Assembly: GCA_963785125.1 (NCBI GenBank) | Contig: CAWATU010000007.1 | Coordinates: 1,984,001-2,048,000 of the forward strand | Length of the DNA stretch: 64,000 nucleotides | From: QHXN01 sp963785125 | GTDB taxonomy: Bacteria > Acidobacteriota > Blastocatellia > Pyrinomonadales > Pyrinomonadaceae | Reading direction: 5' to 3' | Part shown: positions 15,261 through 23,852 of the stretch, piece after piece | How positions within the stretch are numbered: position 1 is the stretch's first letter | How the letters are laid out: each line of letters starts with the position of its first letter | The notes under the pieces: generated by a model | Databases searched by the model: none | Seen by the model: only the letters and a program-made list of their open reading frames with translations | What the model was told of the DNA's origin: nothing | Program-made: the position numbers and the translations under genes

Positions 15261-17784
15261 TCCCCGTCAGGTCGGCGATGACGTTGACGAGGTCGGCGGG
15301 CTCGACGGGTTTGGAGACGTGGAGTTGGAAGCCGGCTTCGAGGGCGCGGGCGCGGTCGGCTTCGCCCGCGTAGGCCGTGAGGGCGACCGAGGGGAGCAGG
15401 CGGCCGCGCTCGGTTCCGAGCGCGCGGACGCGCCGGATGAACTGGTAGCCGTCCTCGCCCGGCATGCCGATGTCGCACAGCAGCAGGTCGGGCCAGTCGC
15501 CCGCCAACTCACCCCACGCGGCCTCGGCCGACCCGACGGCCGTCACCCGCGCGCCCTTCATCTCCAGCAAGGTCTTCAAGAGACCCAGCGCGTCCGGCTC
15601 GTCGTCCACGACGAGCACGCTCATCCCCTTCAGGATCGCGGACTGCGCGTTGCGCGACGAGAACTTCTCTTCCGCCTCACCCTCCTCCGACCGCTCGACC
15701 CCGGCGCTGCGCAGAAGGGGCAGCTCGACTGTGAAGGTCGAACCCGTCCCCTCGCCCCCAGACTCGACGCGCACCGAGCCGCCGTGCAGTTCGACGAGGT
15801 GACGGACAATCGAGAGCCCGAGGCCGAGCCCGCCGTGGACGCGCGTCGTGGATTGGTCGCCCTGTCGGAAGCGGTCGAAGACGTACGGGAGGAAGTTGGG
15901 GCTGATGCCCGGGCCGTTGTCGGTCACAACGAGGCGCGCGTGCGCCCCGTCACGCCCGACGCGGACGCGCACGTCGCCGCCGATGGGCGTGAACTTGACC
16001 GCGTTCGACAGGAGGTTCCAGAAGACTTGCTGCAAACGACGCGGGTCGCCCATGACGGGGCCGACGCCGGGCTCGAACTCCGGGCGCAGGGTGATGTTCT
16101 TGGCCGAGGCTGCGTGGCGCACGGTGTCTACGGCCGCCTCGACGACCTCGCGCAGGTCGGTCGGCGCGGCGTCGAAGCGCAGGTGGCCGGTGATGATGCG
16201 CGACACGTCGAGGATGTCGTCCACGATCTGCTGCTGTGTACGCGCGTTGCGCTCGACGATCTCGACGGCCGTCTTGAAGGTCTTCTCGTCGAGCCGGCTA
16301 TCCTTCAGCATCGACGACCAGCCGAGGATGGCCGTGAGCGGCGTTCGCAGTTCATGTGAGAGCGTGGCGAGGAACTCGTCCTTGAGCCTTGACGCCTCCT
16401 CCGCGGCCTCGCGCGCGCGGGTCTCGAACCGGAGCAGACGCATGTTCTCGATGGCGACGGCCGCGAGGTTGGCGGCCATCTTCATCGCCGTGACGTGCTC
16501 CTCGCGGTAGGCATGGTTCTCGTAGGACTGCACCTCGATGGTGCCGACGATGCGCCCCATCGTCGCCATCGGGGCGACGAGCGACGACTGCGGCCTGAGG
16601 CCGTTGTCCGGCCCGACGAGGATGCCGGCCTGCCCGCGCCCCTTCTGCTTCAACGCCCAGTAGTCGTTCGTGATGACGACCTGCCGCTTGCGCACCGCCA
16701 CGCTGTTCGGCCCCTCGGCCGAGACGGGCATCGGCGGAAGCTGCGAGACATCTATCTCTTCGCCGTCGCCCCACGCGTACTGCGCCGTGCGCACGTCGCG
16801 CGCCTCGTCGTAGAGCGAGATGAAGATGCCGATGCACGGCACGCTCACCACCGCGAAGTCGCGCAGGTCGCGGAAGATGGTCAGGTGGTCGCGCGCCGTG
16901 CCCAGCGATTCCGCCAGATGCGAGAGACGGTGGAGCAGCGTCTCGTACTCGCGGAGCGCGCGCCGCTCGGCCGCGTGCAGAGACGCCTCGGCGCGCTTGA
17001 CCTCGGCGAGGTCGGTCGAGACGCCGACGACGCCGACCAGACGCCCCGCCTCGTCGTGGATAGGCGTGTCGGTGACCATCGCGGGGAAGGTGGTGCCGTC
17101 GCGCCGCCTCAGGGTGAACTCGCCCGACCACGTCTTGCCCGCGGCGAGCTGCGACATGATCTCTGCGGCCTGCATGCCCTCGCTCTCGCCGGGCGTGACT
17201 TCGAGCACGTCGCGCCCGACGGCCTCCGCGGCGGGCCAGCCGTAGAGCCTTTCGGCGTAGCTGTTCCAGTAGGTGATGCGCCCTTTGAGGTCGGTGGCGA
17301 TGACGGCCTGCTCGACGGTGTCGAGCAGATGCGCCTGAAAGCGGATCGAGTCCTCGGCGCGCTTGCGTTCGGTGAAATCTCTGACGTTGGCGACGAAGCC
17401 GCGCACCTGACCGTCAGCGTCGAAGTCGGGGATGTAGCTGACGCTGACGTAGCGGCGCGAGCCGTCTGGGTATTCCAGCTCTCTCTCGAAGTGTGCCTCG
17501 CGCCCCGAGAGGGCCGCCTGCATGTGCGGGAGCACTTCGGCGTATGCCTTCTCGCCGAGCGCCTCGCGGACGTGCGTGCCGTAAAGCTCATCGTGCGGGC
17601 GGCCGACCCAGGCGTCGTAGGCACGGTTGTTGTAGCGGAAGCGTAAGCCCCTATCCACGTACGAGACGGGCGTCGGGATGGCGTCGAGGACGCGGCGCAG
17701 GTGTGCCTCGCCGAGGCGGGAGCCTTCGTCGAACGCCGCGACGAGGGGTTCGCGGCCCCCGTTCAAATCGTCAGTGGGGGTCAT
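15250..17784 (-). CDS. Hybrid sensor histidine kinase (PAS-PAS-GAF-HisKA-HATPase-REC)
   Basis: An 844-residue soluble hybrid kinase. Two PAS domains (about 25-145 and 148-268) each end in a PAC segment (FTERKRAED, LAEVKRAEA). A GAF domain spans about 285-455 and is followed by a coiled-coil. The dimerisation domain carries the phospho-accepting H477 (ATLSHELRTPLTAILGW). The ATPase domain (about 575-690) has N590 (VFWNLLSNAVKFTP), DNGPGIS and the G2 box GGLGLGLSIVRHL. A receiver domain (722-840) has acidic residues in VVDDEP, phospho-acceptor D771 (LLCDIGMPGEDG) and K825 or nearby (HVSKPVE). No membrane segment, so it senses an internal or diffusible signal such as redox or light-type ligands. 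No partner regulator is adjacent. Its final RKQ and stop come from the repeat shared with the aminopeptidase gene. Confidence 0.93.
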   Translation of the reverse strand: MTPTDDLNGGREPLVAAFDEGSRLGEAHLRRVLDAIPTPVSYVDRGLRFRYNNRAYDAWVGRPHDELYGTHVREALGEKAYAEVLPHMQAALSGREAHFERELEYPDGSRRYVSVSYIPDFDADGQVRGFVANVRDFTERKRAEDSIRFQAHLLDTVEQAVIATDLKGRITYWNSYAERLYGWPAAEAVGRDVLEVTPGESEGMQAAEIMSQLAAGKTWSGEFTLRRRDGTTFPAMVTDTPIHDEAGRLVGVVGVSTDLAEVKRAEASLHAAERRALREYETLLHRLSHLAESLGTARDHLTIFRDLRDFAVVSVPCIGIFISLYDEARDVRTAQYAWGDGEEIDVSQLPPMPVSAEGPNSVAVRKRQVVITNDYWALKQKGRGQAGILVGPDNGLRPQSSLVAPMATMGRIVGTIEVQSYENHAYREEHVTAMKMAANLAAVAIENMRLLRFETRAREAAEEASRLKDEFLATLSHELRTPLTAILGWSSMLKDSRLDEKTFKTAVEIVERNARTQQQIVDDILDVSRIITGHLRFDAAPTDLREVVEAAVDTVRHAASAKNITLRPEFEPGVGPVMGDPRRLQQVFWNLLSNAVKFTPIGGDVRVRVGRDGAHARLVVTDNGPGISPNFLPYVFDRFRQGDQSTTRVHGGLGLGLSIVRHLVELHGGSVRVESGGEGTGSTFTVELPLLRSAGVERSEEGEAEEKFSSRNAQSAILKGMSVLVVDDEPDALGLLKTLLEMKGARVTAVGSAEAAWGELAGDWPDLLLCDIGMPGEDGYQFIRRVRALGTERGRLLPSVALTAYAGEADRARALEAGFQLHVSKPVEPADLVNVIADLTGRKQ

Positions 17785-17946
17785 CTAAATTCTAAAGCAG
17801 GTGAATGACAGGCGTGGCCGCAGGTTCGAGGACTCCGGGCGCGCTCCTTCGCGCGTGTGGCGTGGGGCCGCACCCGCGTTCTCTTATAACCGCCCATGCA
17901 TTATCAACCGTGCGCGCCGACTTCTCAACCTCCCGCCGCGCGCGCC

Positions 17947-18669
17947 TTATTTGGTGAGATGGAAGAAGACATCCTCGAAGGGTTCGTCCGGCATACGTGC
18001 GAGGCGGCGCAGCTCTGCGGGCGTGCCCTCGGCGACGAAGCGCCCCGCGCGCATGACGCCCGCGCGGTCGGCCACGCGCTCGACGAAGCTCATCACGTGC
18101 GAGGAGACGACGAAGGCGCGCCCCGCGTCGCGCTCACGCTCGACCCGCAGGCGGAGCTTGCGCATCATCTCCACGTCCAGCCCGTTGAGCGGCTCGTCGA
18201 GCACGAGCACCCGCGGACTGCCGACGAAGGCCGCGGCGAGACCGAGCTTCTTCCTCATGCCGAGCGAGTAGCCGCCGACCCACTTGCCCTCGACCGCGCT
18301 CAGCTCGAAGAACTCGACCTCCTGGGAGACGCGCGCCTCGTCCGCGCCCTTCAGCCCCGCGACCAGACGCAGATACTCGCGCCCCGTCAGCCGTTGGTAG
18401 AAGTACAGCTCCTCCGGCAGGTAGCCCACGCGCCGCTTCGCCGCCAGCGGCCGCCGCCGCATCTCCTCGCCGCAGACCACGACGCTGCCCGAGTCGGGCT
18501 CGGCCAGGCCCGTCATCATCCTGATTAAGGTTGACTTCCCCGCCCCGTTCGCCCCCAGCAACGCGTAGACCTCGCCCGCGCTCACGCGCAGACTCACCGC
18601 GTCCACGGCCAACGTCTCGCCGTAACGCTTCGTCACCTCTTCGACGATTAACAGACTCTCTTCACTCAT
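17947..18669 (-). CDS. ABC transporter ATP-binding protein
   Basis: A 240-residue nucleotide-binding subunit. Walker A is GANGAGKSTLIRMM (about 38-51), the Q-loop region is YLPEELYFYQRLTGREYLRL, the signature is YSLGMRKKLGLA in place of the strict LSGGQ, Walker B is VLVLDEPLNGLD, and the switch histidine is in VVSSHVMSFVER. The form resembles ATPases of drug/lipid or Nat/CcmA-like exporters that pair with a separate multi-pass subunit. The gene directly upstream (7 bp away) encodes such a membrane protein, so the two very likely form one transporter at the cytoplasmic membrane. Substrate unknown. Confidence 0.92.
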   Translation of the reverse strand: MSEESLLIVEEVTKRYGETLAVDAVSLRVSAGEVYALLGANGAGKSTLIRMMTGLAEPDSGSVVVCGEEMRRRPLAAKRRVGYLPEELYFYQRLTGREYLRLVAGLKGADEARVSQEVEFFELSAVEGKWVGGYSLGMRKKLGLAAAFVGSPRVLVLDEPLNGLDVEMMRKLRLRVERERDAGRAFVVSSHVMSFVERVADRAGVMRAGRFVAEGTPAELRRLARMPDEPFEDVFFHLTK

Positions 18670-18672
18670 CTC

Positions 18673-18693
18673 AATTTCAAATCTCGAATCCCT
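18673..18693. repeat. Heptamer words, AATTTCA family (copy 1)
   Basis: AATTTCA, AATCTCG and AATCCCT follow each other in seven-base register. The element spans the stop codon of the permease gene (minus strand TGA at 18677-18679) and most of the 7-bp gap before the ATPase gene. The 12-mer AATTTCAAATCT recurs exactly at 21101-21112. Confidence 0.55.
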
Positions 18694-20110
18694 TCAGGTG
18701 CATCTCGGCGCGCATCGCCCCGCGCATACAGAGCGGCTGGACGGCGAAGCCGTAGACGGCGAGGCCGATGGGCCAGAGGAAGGCCGTCAGGCCCCCGGCC
18801 GCGAGCCCCGCGCAGAGCACGAGGATGAGCGCGAGCCCGGGCTGCGCCGGCATCTCGAAGGCGAGCCCGCCCGCGGCCGTGCTCACCAGCCACCATAGCC
18901 ACACGCACTCCGCCAAAAGCGGCACGGCGTACGCCGCCGGCACGGCCCCGCACAGCAACCCTGCGACCCACGCCGCCGCCGCCGCCGGGGCCGTCACCAC
19001 GCGCGCCAGATAGAGCTTCGCGCGCCACGCGTCCTCGCCCTTCAGACCGACGGAGCGTTCGAGCCACAGGTGCGGCTCCTGATGCGCGACCAGCACGGGC
19101 ACGAGCGACGCGAGCGCGGCCGACGCCAACACGCACGCGAACTTCACCGCCAGCACTTTCGGCATCCACGTCATCGAGCCGAACCCCTCTGCCTCTCCTT
19201 CGGCCAACACGTCGCCCGCGAGCAGCCCGACCAGCAACACTATCAGCAGCGCCCCGACGCCCGCCGCCGCGTACACGGCCGACGAGAAACCCCTCAACAC
19301 CAGACGCAGGTCGCGCGCGAGCTGCGCCGCCAGCGTCTCATTATTGCGGCACGCGCGCCGCGCGAAACGCTCTATGAGCGCGCCCCAACGCCCGCGCGCG
19401 CCCAGACGCTGCGCGAACTCCGAGTCGGCCGCGCGCCAGCGCGCGTGCGCCGCGAACGCGACCGCGCCGAGTACCACGGCCGTCAAAACTCCGCACACGA
19501 ACAGCGACGTTCTACTGAACAACGTCACTTCAGCCGGCCTCACGACCGACGCCAGCAGAGCCCCCGCCGCCGACGCGCACACAACAACCGAACCCACCAA
19601 CGCCAACGCGCGCGCGACGCCGCGCCTGTGCGACCAACGCACCCACACGAGCGCCGACAACACCTCGCCCGACGCGAGCACACACACGAGCAACGCCGAC
19701 GATGTGAAGACCGTCGCGCCAAAACCTCCGCCCGCCAGCCAGCGCAGCACGAGCGCCACGGCTCCGACCGCGCACGCGTGCCCCGCGCGCCGCGCAAGCG
19801 CCGCCGACAGTTGCACATTCATCGAGACCGGCAGCGCGTCCAGAACCCACTCGGGCCGGCGCACGTGATAGACCTCTATGCTCGCGCGCGAGAGGCTGAG
19901 CGCGACTAGGCACGCCGCCGCCAGCACCCCGGCCGCGAGCGTCTGCGCCTCCGTCGGGCTCCACGCGGCCTCGCGCACCATGCGCCCGACGCCGAAGTAG
20001 GTCATCCCCAGCACCAGCGGCCCAAGCACCAGCAGCGCATAGAGATTCTCCCGCGCCCAGCGCCCGCCCTCCAAAGCCCACGCGCCCGCAATGAGTCTCA
20101 GTTGACGCAT
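18677..20110 (-). CDS. Multi-pass membrane protein, probable ABC transporter permease
   Basis: A 477-residue integral membrane protein with about ten to twelve hydrophobic segments (for example LYALLVLGPLVLGMTYFGVG near the start, GVGALLIVLLVGLLAGDVL in the middle, LALILVLCAGLAAGGLTAFL near the end). No enzymatic motif is visible. The 7-bp spacing to the downstream ATP-binding protein gene, same strand, is the main reason to call it the transport subunit of that ABC system. It is very rich in Ala, Val and Leu. The upstream formimidoyltransferase gene ends 9 bp before its start, so all three genes probably share a transcript. Substrate unknown. Confidence 0.7.
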   Translation of the reverse strand: MRQLRLIAGAWALEGGRWARENLYALLVLGPLVLGMTYFGVGRMVREAAWSPTEAQTLAAGVLAAACLVALSLSRASIEVYHVRRPEWVLDALPVSMNVQLSAALARRAGHACAVGAVALVLRWLAGGGFGATVFTSSALLVCVLASGEVLSALVWVRWSHRRGVARALALVGSVVVCASAAGALLASVVRPAEVTLFSRTSLFVCGVLTAVVLGAVAFAAHARWRAADSEFAQRLGARGRWGALIERFARRACRNNETLAAQLARDLRLVLRGFSSAVYAAAGVGALLIVLLVGLLAGDVLAEGEAEGFGSMTWMPKVLAVKFACVLASAALASLVPVLVAHQEPHLWLERSVGLKGEDAWRAKLYLARVVTAPAAAAAWVAGLLCGAVPAAYAVPLLAECVWLWWLVSTAAGGLAFEMPAQPGLALILVLCAGLAAGGLTAFLWPIGLAVYGFAVQPLCMRGAMRAEMHLKGFEI

Positions 20111-20119
20111 TCTTAAAAG

Positions 20120-21055
20120 TTAAGCGCCGCCCTGCTCCGCCCTCTTCCGCTCAATCGCGGCGGCGATGCGGTTCTCCAACACCACGTCGGGCGTGTAGTT
20201 TTCGAGTTTGAGGAAGTGCGCGGCCGCCGCGTAGAGCGCGGCTTGTGGGACGAGGCCGACCACTTCGCTGGCGAGCACTTCGACGCCCAACTTCTCCGCC
20301 TCGCGCCGCACCGCCTCGAAGGCTTGGTGCAGGTTCGTCCGCTCGTAGCTCGTCAAGTTCATCGAGACCTGCACGACGCCGCGGCTCTCAAGCTCGAACC
20401 CGAGCGCCTTCAAGTGCAGCAGTCCGCCGTCCCGCTCGCGCACGGCGCGCGCGATGCGCTTCGCCACCGAGAGGTCGCCCGTCTTCAGCGTCACGTTGTA
20501 GGCGATGAGCAGCGGCCGCACGCCGACGATGGCCGCGCCTGCGGTCGGGTGGACGCGCGGCTCTCCCACGTCGGGCGCGCGCTCAAGGTTAGTCGCGATC
20601 TGCTCGCGCAGCAGCTCGAAGCCGCCGCGCCGCACGTCTGCGAGGTTGCGCCGCTCGGGCCGCAGCGCCGCGCTCTCGTAGAAGTAGACGGGGATGTTCA
20701 GCTCGCCCCAGATGCGTCGCCCCGCCTCATGCGCGAGCGCGACGCACTCCTCGACATTGATGCCGCGGACGGGGACGAACGGCAGCACGTCGCACGCGCC
20801 CATGCGCGGGTGCTGGCCGGCGTGGCGGCTCAGGTCGATGAGCTGCGCCGCGCGCGCGACGACGCGGACGGCCGCTTCGACGACCCTCTCGGGCGGCGCG
20901 ACGAAGGTGACGACCGAGCGGTTGTGGTCGGGGTCGATGTGCGTGCCGAGGACGACGGCGCCCGCGACCGACTCGACCGCCTCGACCAGACTCTCGACGA
21001 CGCGCGGGTCGCGACCCTCGCTGAAGTTGGGCACACACTCGACGACGCGTTCCAT
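20120..21055 (-). CDS. ftcD: Glutamate formimidoyltransferase
   Basis: A 311-residue protein matching the formiminotransferase domain only, without the cyclodeaminase domain of animal FTCD. It moves the formimino group between N-formimino-glutamate and tetrahydrofolate in histidine breakdown. Characteristic segments: VECVPNFSEGRDPRVVE at the N-terminus, LGTHIDPDHNRSVVTFV, the catalytic region DLSRHAGQHPRMGACDVLPFVP, and VSMNLTSYERTNLHQAFEAV in the C-terminal subdomain. I chose ATG 21055 because the protein then begins at the family start (MERVVECVPNFSEG); the frame is open another 59 codons upstream but that stretch overlaps the divergent promoter region. No hutH/U/I gene is nearby; instead it leads an ABC transporter pair. 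Family call strong. Confidence 0.92.
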   Translation of the reverse strand: MERVVECVPNFSEGRDPRVVESLVEAVESVAGAVVLGTHIDPDHNRSVVTFVAPPERVVEAAVRVVARAAQLIDLSRHAGQHPRMGACDVLPFVPVRGINVEECVALAHEAGRRIWGELNIPVYFYESAALRPERRNLADVRRGGFELLREQIATNLERAPDVGEPRVHPTAGAAIVGVRPLLIAYNVTLKTGDLSVAKRIARAVRERDGGLLHLKALGFELESRGVVQVSMNLTSYERTNLHQAFEAVRREAEKLGVEVLASEVVGLVPQAALYAAAAHFLKLENYTPDVVLENRIAAAIERKRAEQGGA

Positions 21056-21100
21056 GACGTTCAATACTAACCCGCGTCTCGGCCTCGGCGCACTCCCGAG

Positions 21101-21128
21101 AATTTCAAATCTGAAATTTCCAATTCTT
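21101..21128. repeat. Heptamer words with dyad, AATTTCA family (copy 2), in a divergent promoter region
   Basis: AATTTCA, AATCTGA, AATTTCC and AATTCTT follow in seven-base register. AATTTCA (21101-21107) and TGAAATT (21112-21118) form a perfect dyad with a 4-base centre. It lies between the divergent formimidoyltransferase and cupin genes, so it could also be an operator. Confidence 0.5.
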
Positions 21129-21167
21129 AGGTACACTCGACCCGACATCTGTAAGGAGACTCGCCTG

Positions 21168-21845
21168 ATGCTCGCACTCTTCCTTGCCCAACTCCTCCTG
21201 CTCGCGCAGGACGCGCCGCCGCGCTCGTACACACCCGAGTTCGAGAACGCGCGCGTGCGCGTGACGCGCGTCCGCTATGCGCCGCGCGAGAAGATCGCCT
21301 CGCACGACCACCCCGCGAGCCCCACGGTCTACGTCTACCTGCGCGACAGCGGCCCCGTCCGCTTCATCCACACGGGCGAGGAGCAGTTCACGCTGACGCG
21401 CCCGGCCGTCAGGGCGGGCGGCTTCCGCTTAAGTCGTGGCGCGCAGGAGACGCACGCCGTCGAGAGCCTGTCAGACCTGCCGACCGAGTACCTGCGTGTC
21501 GAGTTCAAAGGGCTCACGGTTGACCGACAGGTCTTCCGCGGCCGCTTCCCGCCCGAGCCGCGCGCCGCGCGCAGCCGCTTCGCACAGAAGGTTAGATATG
21601 AGGACAAGCAGGTCCGCATCACGCGCATCACCTGCGTCGCGCGCAGGGCCTGCGCGGGCCTGAGCGCGGGCAAGACCTCGTCGCTCCTGATCGCGCTAAC
21701 GCAGGCGCAGCTCAAGTCGGAAGGCATCGGGACGGAGTTGACGCTCGACCTCGGGCAGACGATGTGGATGGAGGCCGGTGCGGCCCCACCTCTCGCGAAC
21801 GCCTCGGGCAGACCGGCCGAGTTCCTGCGGATTGATTTGAAGTGA
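21168..21845 (+). CDS. Exported cupin-fold protein
   Basis: A 225-residue protein starting MLALFLAQLLLLAQDAP, a short signal sequence. It has two cupin-like halves. The first shows VRYAPREKIASHDHPASPTVYVYL (metal-ligand style H-x-H about residues 42-44) followed by ETHAVESLSDLPTEYLRVEF. The second begins VRYEDKQVRITRITC and lacks the histidines, so it is probably structural. Cupin domains of this sort bind a metal or small ligand; no enzyme activity can be assigned. AAGGAG at 21153-21158 sets the start at ATG 21168, although the frame is open far upstream. It is divergent from the formimidoyltransferase gene and followed by DUF1206 and SpoIIM-like genes. Confidence 0.7.
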   Translation: MLALFLAQLLLLAQDAPPRSYTPEFENARVRVTRVRYAPREKIASHDHPASPTVYVYLRDSGPVRFIHTGEEQFTLTRPAVRAGGFRLSRGAQETHAVESLSDLPTEYLRVEFKGLTVDRQVFRGRFPPEPRAARSRFAQKVRYEDKQVRITRITCVARRACAGLSAGKTSSLLIALTQAQLKSEGIGTELTLDLGQTMWMEAGAAPPLANASGRPAEFLRIDLK

Positions 21846-21942
21846 GCGGGCCGTCAGTCACGTCCATTCTCTTCCGAACGGAACTGTGAGAACATCGCGC
21901 GGGCGTTTCAACGCGCGACTTACTTTCAAGGGGGCGGATGCT

Positions 21943-22803
21943 GTGGGCGAGTCGGAAGTTCTTTTAGACAAGGCCGAGCAGAAGGCGGCGCGCTTCACGC
22001 GCTCCGCGCGGCCGTGGATCGAGCGGCTCGCGCGTTTCGGCTACGCGGCGAAGGGCGTCGTCTACGTCCTCATCGGCTCGCTCGCTGCGCTCGGTGCGTT
22101 CCACGTCGGCGGCGATGGGCCGACCGACTCGCATGGCGCGCTCACGCAGATCGTCCGACAGCCTTACGGGCGCGTGATGCTCGGCGTCGTCGCTGCGGGG
22201 CTCGCCGCCTACGCGCTGTGGCGCGTCGTGCAGGCGCTCAGGGACACGGAGGAGAAGGGCACGAGCTGGAAGGGGCTCGCGATACGGACGGGCTACGCCT
22301 GCATCGGCGTGGTCTACGCGGGCTTGAGCTTCTCGGCCGTGCGGCTCATCCTCGGCGGGAACGCGGGCAAGGGCAGCGACGAGACGACGAAGGGTTGGAC
22401 GGCGTTTGCGCTCATGTTCCCGCTCGGCCAACTGCTCGTGGGACTGGTGGGGCTCGGGGTCATCGGCTTCGGCCTCTGGCAGTGTTACAAGGCTTTCACC
22501 GCCAAGTTCCGGCACAAGTGGAAGCGGCACGAGATGAACGAGCACGCGCGCACGCTCGCGACGCGCGCCGGGCAGGTGGGACTGGTGGCGCGCGGCGTCG
22601 TCTTCGGCATCATCGGCCTCTTCCTCATCCAGGCGGCATGGTGGGCGCGGGCGGAAGAGGCGCGCGGCTTGAGCGGCGCGCTGCGCGCGTTGGAGCAGCA
22701 GCCCTATGGCCCCTACGTCCTCGGCGCCGTCGCCCTCGGCCTCGTCGCCTACGGCCTCTACATGTTCGTCGAAGCGCGCTACCGGCGCATGATTATCGAC
22801 TGA
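21943..22803 (+). CDS. DUF1206 membrane protein
   Basis: A 286-residue membrane protein with three repeats of a glycine-rich two-helix unit. Each repeat starts with a basic helix and a G(Y/L)xAxGVV(Y/F) motif: RFGYAAKGVVYVLIGSLAAL, RTGYACIGVVYAGLSFSAV and RAGQVGLVARGVVFGIIGLFL. Each ends with QQPYG-like loops and a second helix. This is the pattern of DUF1206, a family of unknown function in the cytoplasmic membrane. I favour GTG 21943 because AAGGGGG lies eight bases upstream; a GTG at 21886 without a ribosome site gives a 19-residue longer form. It ends 8 bp before the SpoIIM-like gene, so the two are probably coexpressed. Confidence 0.75.
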   Translation: MGESEVLLDKAEQKAARFTRSARPWIERLARFGYAAKGVVYVLIGSLAALGAFHVGGDGPTDSHGALTQIVRQPYGRVMLGVVAAGLAAYALWRVVQALRDTEEKGTSWKGLAIRTGYACIGVVYAGLSFSAVRLILGGNAGKGSDETTKGWTAFALMFPLGQLLVGLVGLGVIGFGLWQCYKAFTAKFRHKWKRHEMNEHARTLATRAGQVGLVARGVVFGIIGLFLIQAAWWARAEEARGLSGALRALEQQPYGPYVLGAVALGLVAYGLYMFVEARYRRMIID

Positions 22804-22811
22804 ATCCACAC

Positions 22812-23789
22812 ATGCCTCCTTCCGACCGTTTCATCAAAGAGCGCAAGGGCGCGTGGCAGCGCCTCGAAGACCTTTTGGGGATGCTCGACCGCTCGTCCCT
22901 GCGGCGCCTGCACCGCGAGGAGGTGCGCGAGCTGGGGCGTATCTACCGGCGCACCTCGTCCGACCTCGCCATCGCGCGCGCCGAGTGCCGCGACCCGCGA
23001 CTGGTCAACTACCTCAACAGCCTCGTCATCCGCGCGCACGGCCGCATCTACCGCGCCGACGCCTCCGAGGGGCGCCACCGCGTGCGCAACTTCTTCGCGC
23101 GCGACTTCCCCTCCACCTTCCGTCGCACGTGGCGCTTCACGGCGCTCGCCTTCGCCGCCTACGCGCTCTTCGCCGCGCTGGCGTTTACGGCCACCACGCG
23201 CGACCCGGAGTTCTCTGAGCTGGCCGGCATCCCGGCGCAGGCGCGCGAGCACATCCTCGAACAGAAGCCGCGCTGGTGGGAGCGCGCCAACGACGCGAAC
23301 CAGTTGGCCGCCACCTACATCGGCACGAACAACATCCGCGTCACCTTCTATGCCTTCGCCCTCGGCGCGACCTTCGGCCTCGGCACGCTCTACTACATGG
23401 CCGCCAACGGCCTCGCCCACGCCGCGACCGTGGCGCTCACCTTCCGCGCCGGCTACGGCGGCGAGATGCTGACGTTCATGGCCGCGCACGGCGTCATCGA
23501 GCTGACCTGCATCTTCATCGCGGGCGGCGGCGGCCTCCTCTTCGGCACGGCCCTCCTCTTCCCCGGCGACCGCCCGCGCTTCGACAACCTCCGCCTGCGC
23601 GGCCGCGAGTCCGTCCAGCTCATCGTGGGCTGCGTCCCCCTCCTCGTCGTCGCCGGCACCATCGAGGGCTTCATCTCCCCCGCCCCCATCCCCGCCGGGA
23701 TAAAGTTCGCCGTCGCCGCCGCCACCGGCGTCGCCCTCTACTCCTATCTACTCCTCGCCGGCCGGGGTGAAGAGGCGAAGAAGGATTGA
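22812..23789 (+). CDS. SpoIIM/DUF95-family membrane protein
   Basis: A 325-residue protein. Residues 1-105 are soluble and helical (KGAWQRLEDLLGMLDRSSLR and RIYRRTSSDLAIARAE), followed by the domain signature VRNFFARDFPSTFRRTWRF. Then come about five membrane segments, including YIGTNNIRVTFYAFALGATFGLGTLY and MAAHGVIELTCIFIAGGGGL. This matches the stage II sporulation protein M family, whose members outside endospore formers often accompany RDD, MoxR and DUF58 genes and are thought to act in membrane or cell-wall remodelling. The organism type suggested here does not make endospores, so the sporulation name is only a family label. ATG 22812 lies 8 bp after the DUF1206 stop. Confidence 0.85.
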   Translation: MPPSDRFIKERKGAWQRLEDLLGMLDRSSLRRLHREEVRELGRIYRRTSSDLAIARAECRDPRLVNYLNSLVIRAHGRIYRADASEGRHRVRNFFARDFPSTFRRTWRFTALAFAAYALFAALAFTATTRDPEFSELAGIPAQAREHILEQKPRWWERANDANQLAATYIGTNNIRVTFYAFALGATFGLGTLYYMAANGLAHAATVALTFRAGYGGEMLTFMAAHGVIELTCIFIAGGGGLLFGTALLFPGDRPRFDNLRLRGRESVQLIVGCVPLLVVAGTIEGFISPAPIPAGIKFAVAAATGVALYSYLLLAGRGEEAKKD

Positions 23790-23801
23790 GCGGTTCGGGG
23801 T

Positions 23802-23807
23802 TATAAT
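23802..23807 (+). promoter_or_regulatory. Possible -10 element for the Uma2 gene
   Basis: A perfect TATAAT stands out in GC-rich surroundings 45 bp before the ATG of the Uma2-like gene. No good -35 is visible at the normal spacing, so the promoter call is weak. Confidence 0.35.
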
Positions 23808-23852
23808 CTTCTGCGCCGCCGTTCAAGAGGTGTTGGTGAAAGAGGTGACACC

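Noticed and set aside
20694..21167. Upstream extension of the cupin frame
   Set aside because: It overlaps the ftcD gene on the other strand and has low-complexity Arg/Thr/Ser composition; AAGGAG points to ATG 21168.
22014..22811. Upstream extension of the SpoIIM-like frame inside the DUF1206 gene
   Set aside because: Arg-rich shadow sequence; the family begins at ATG 22812.
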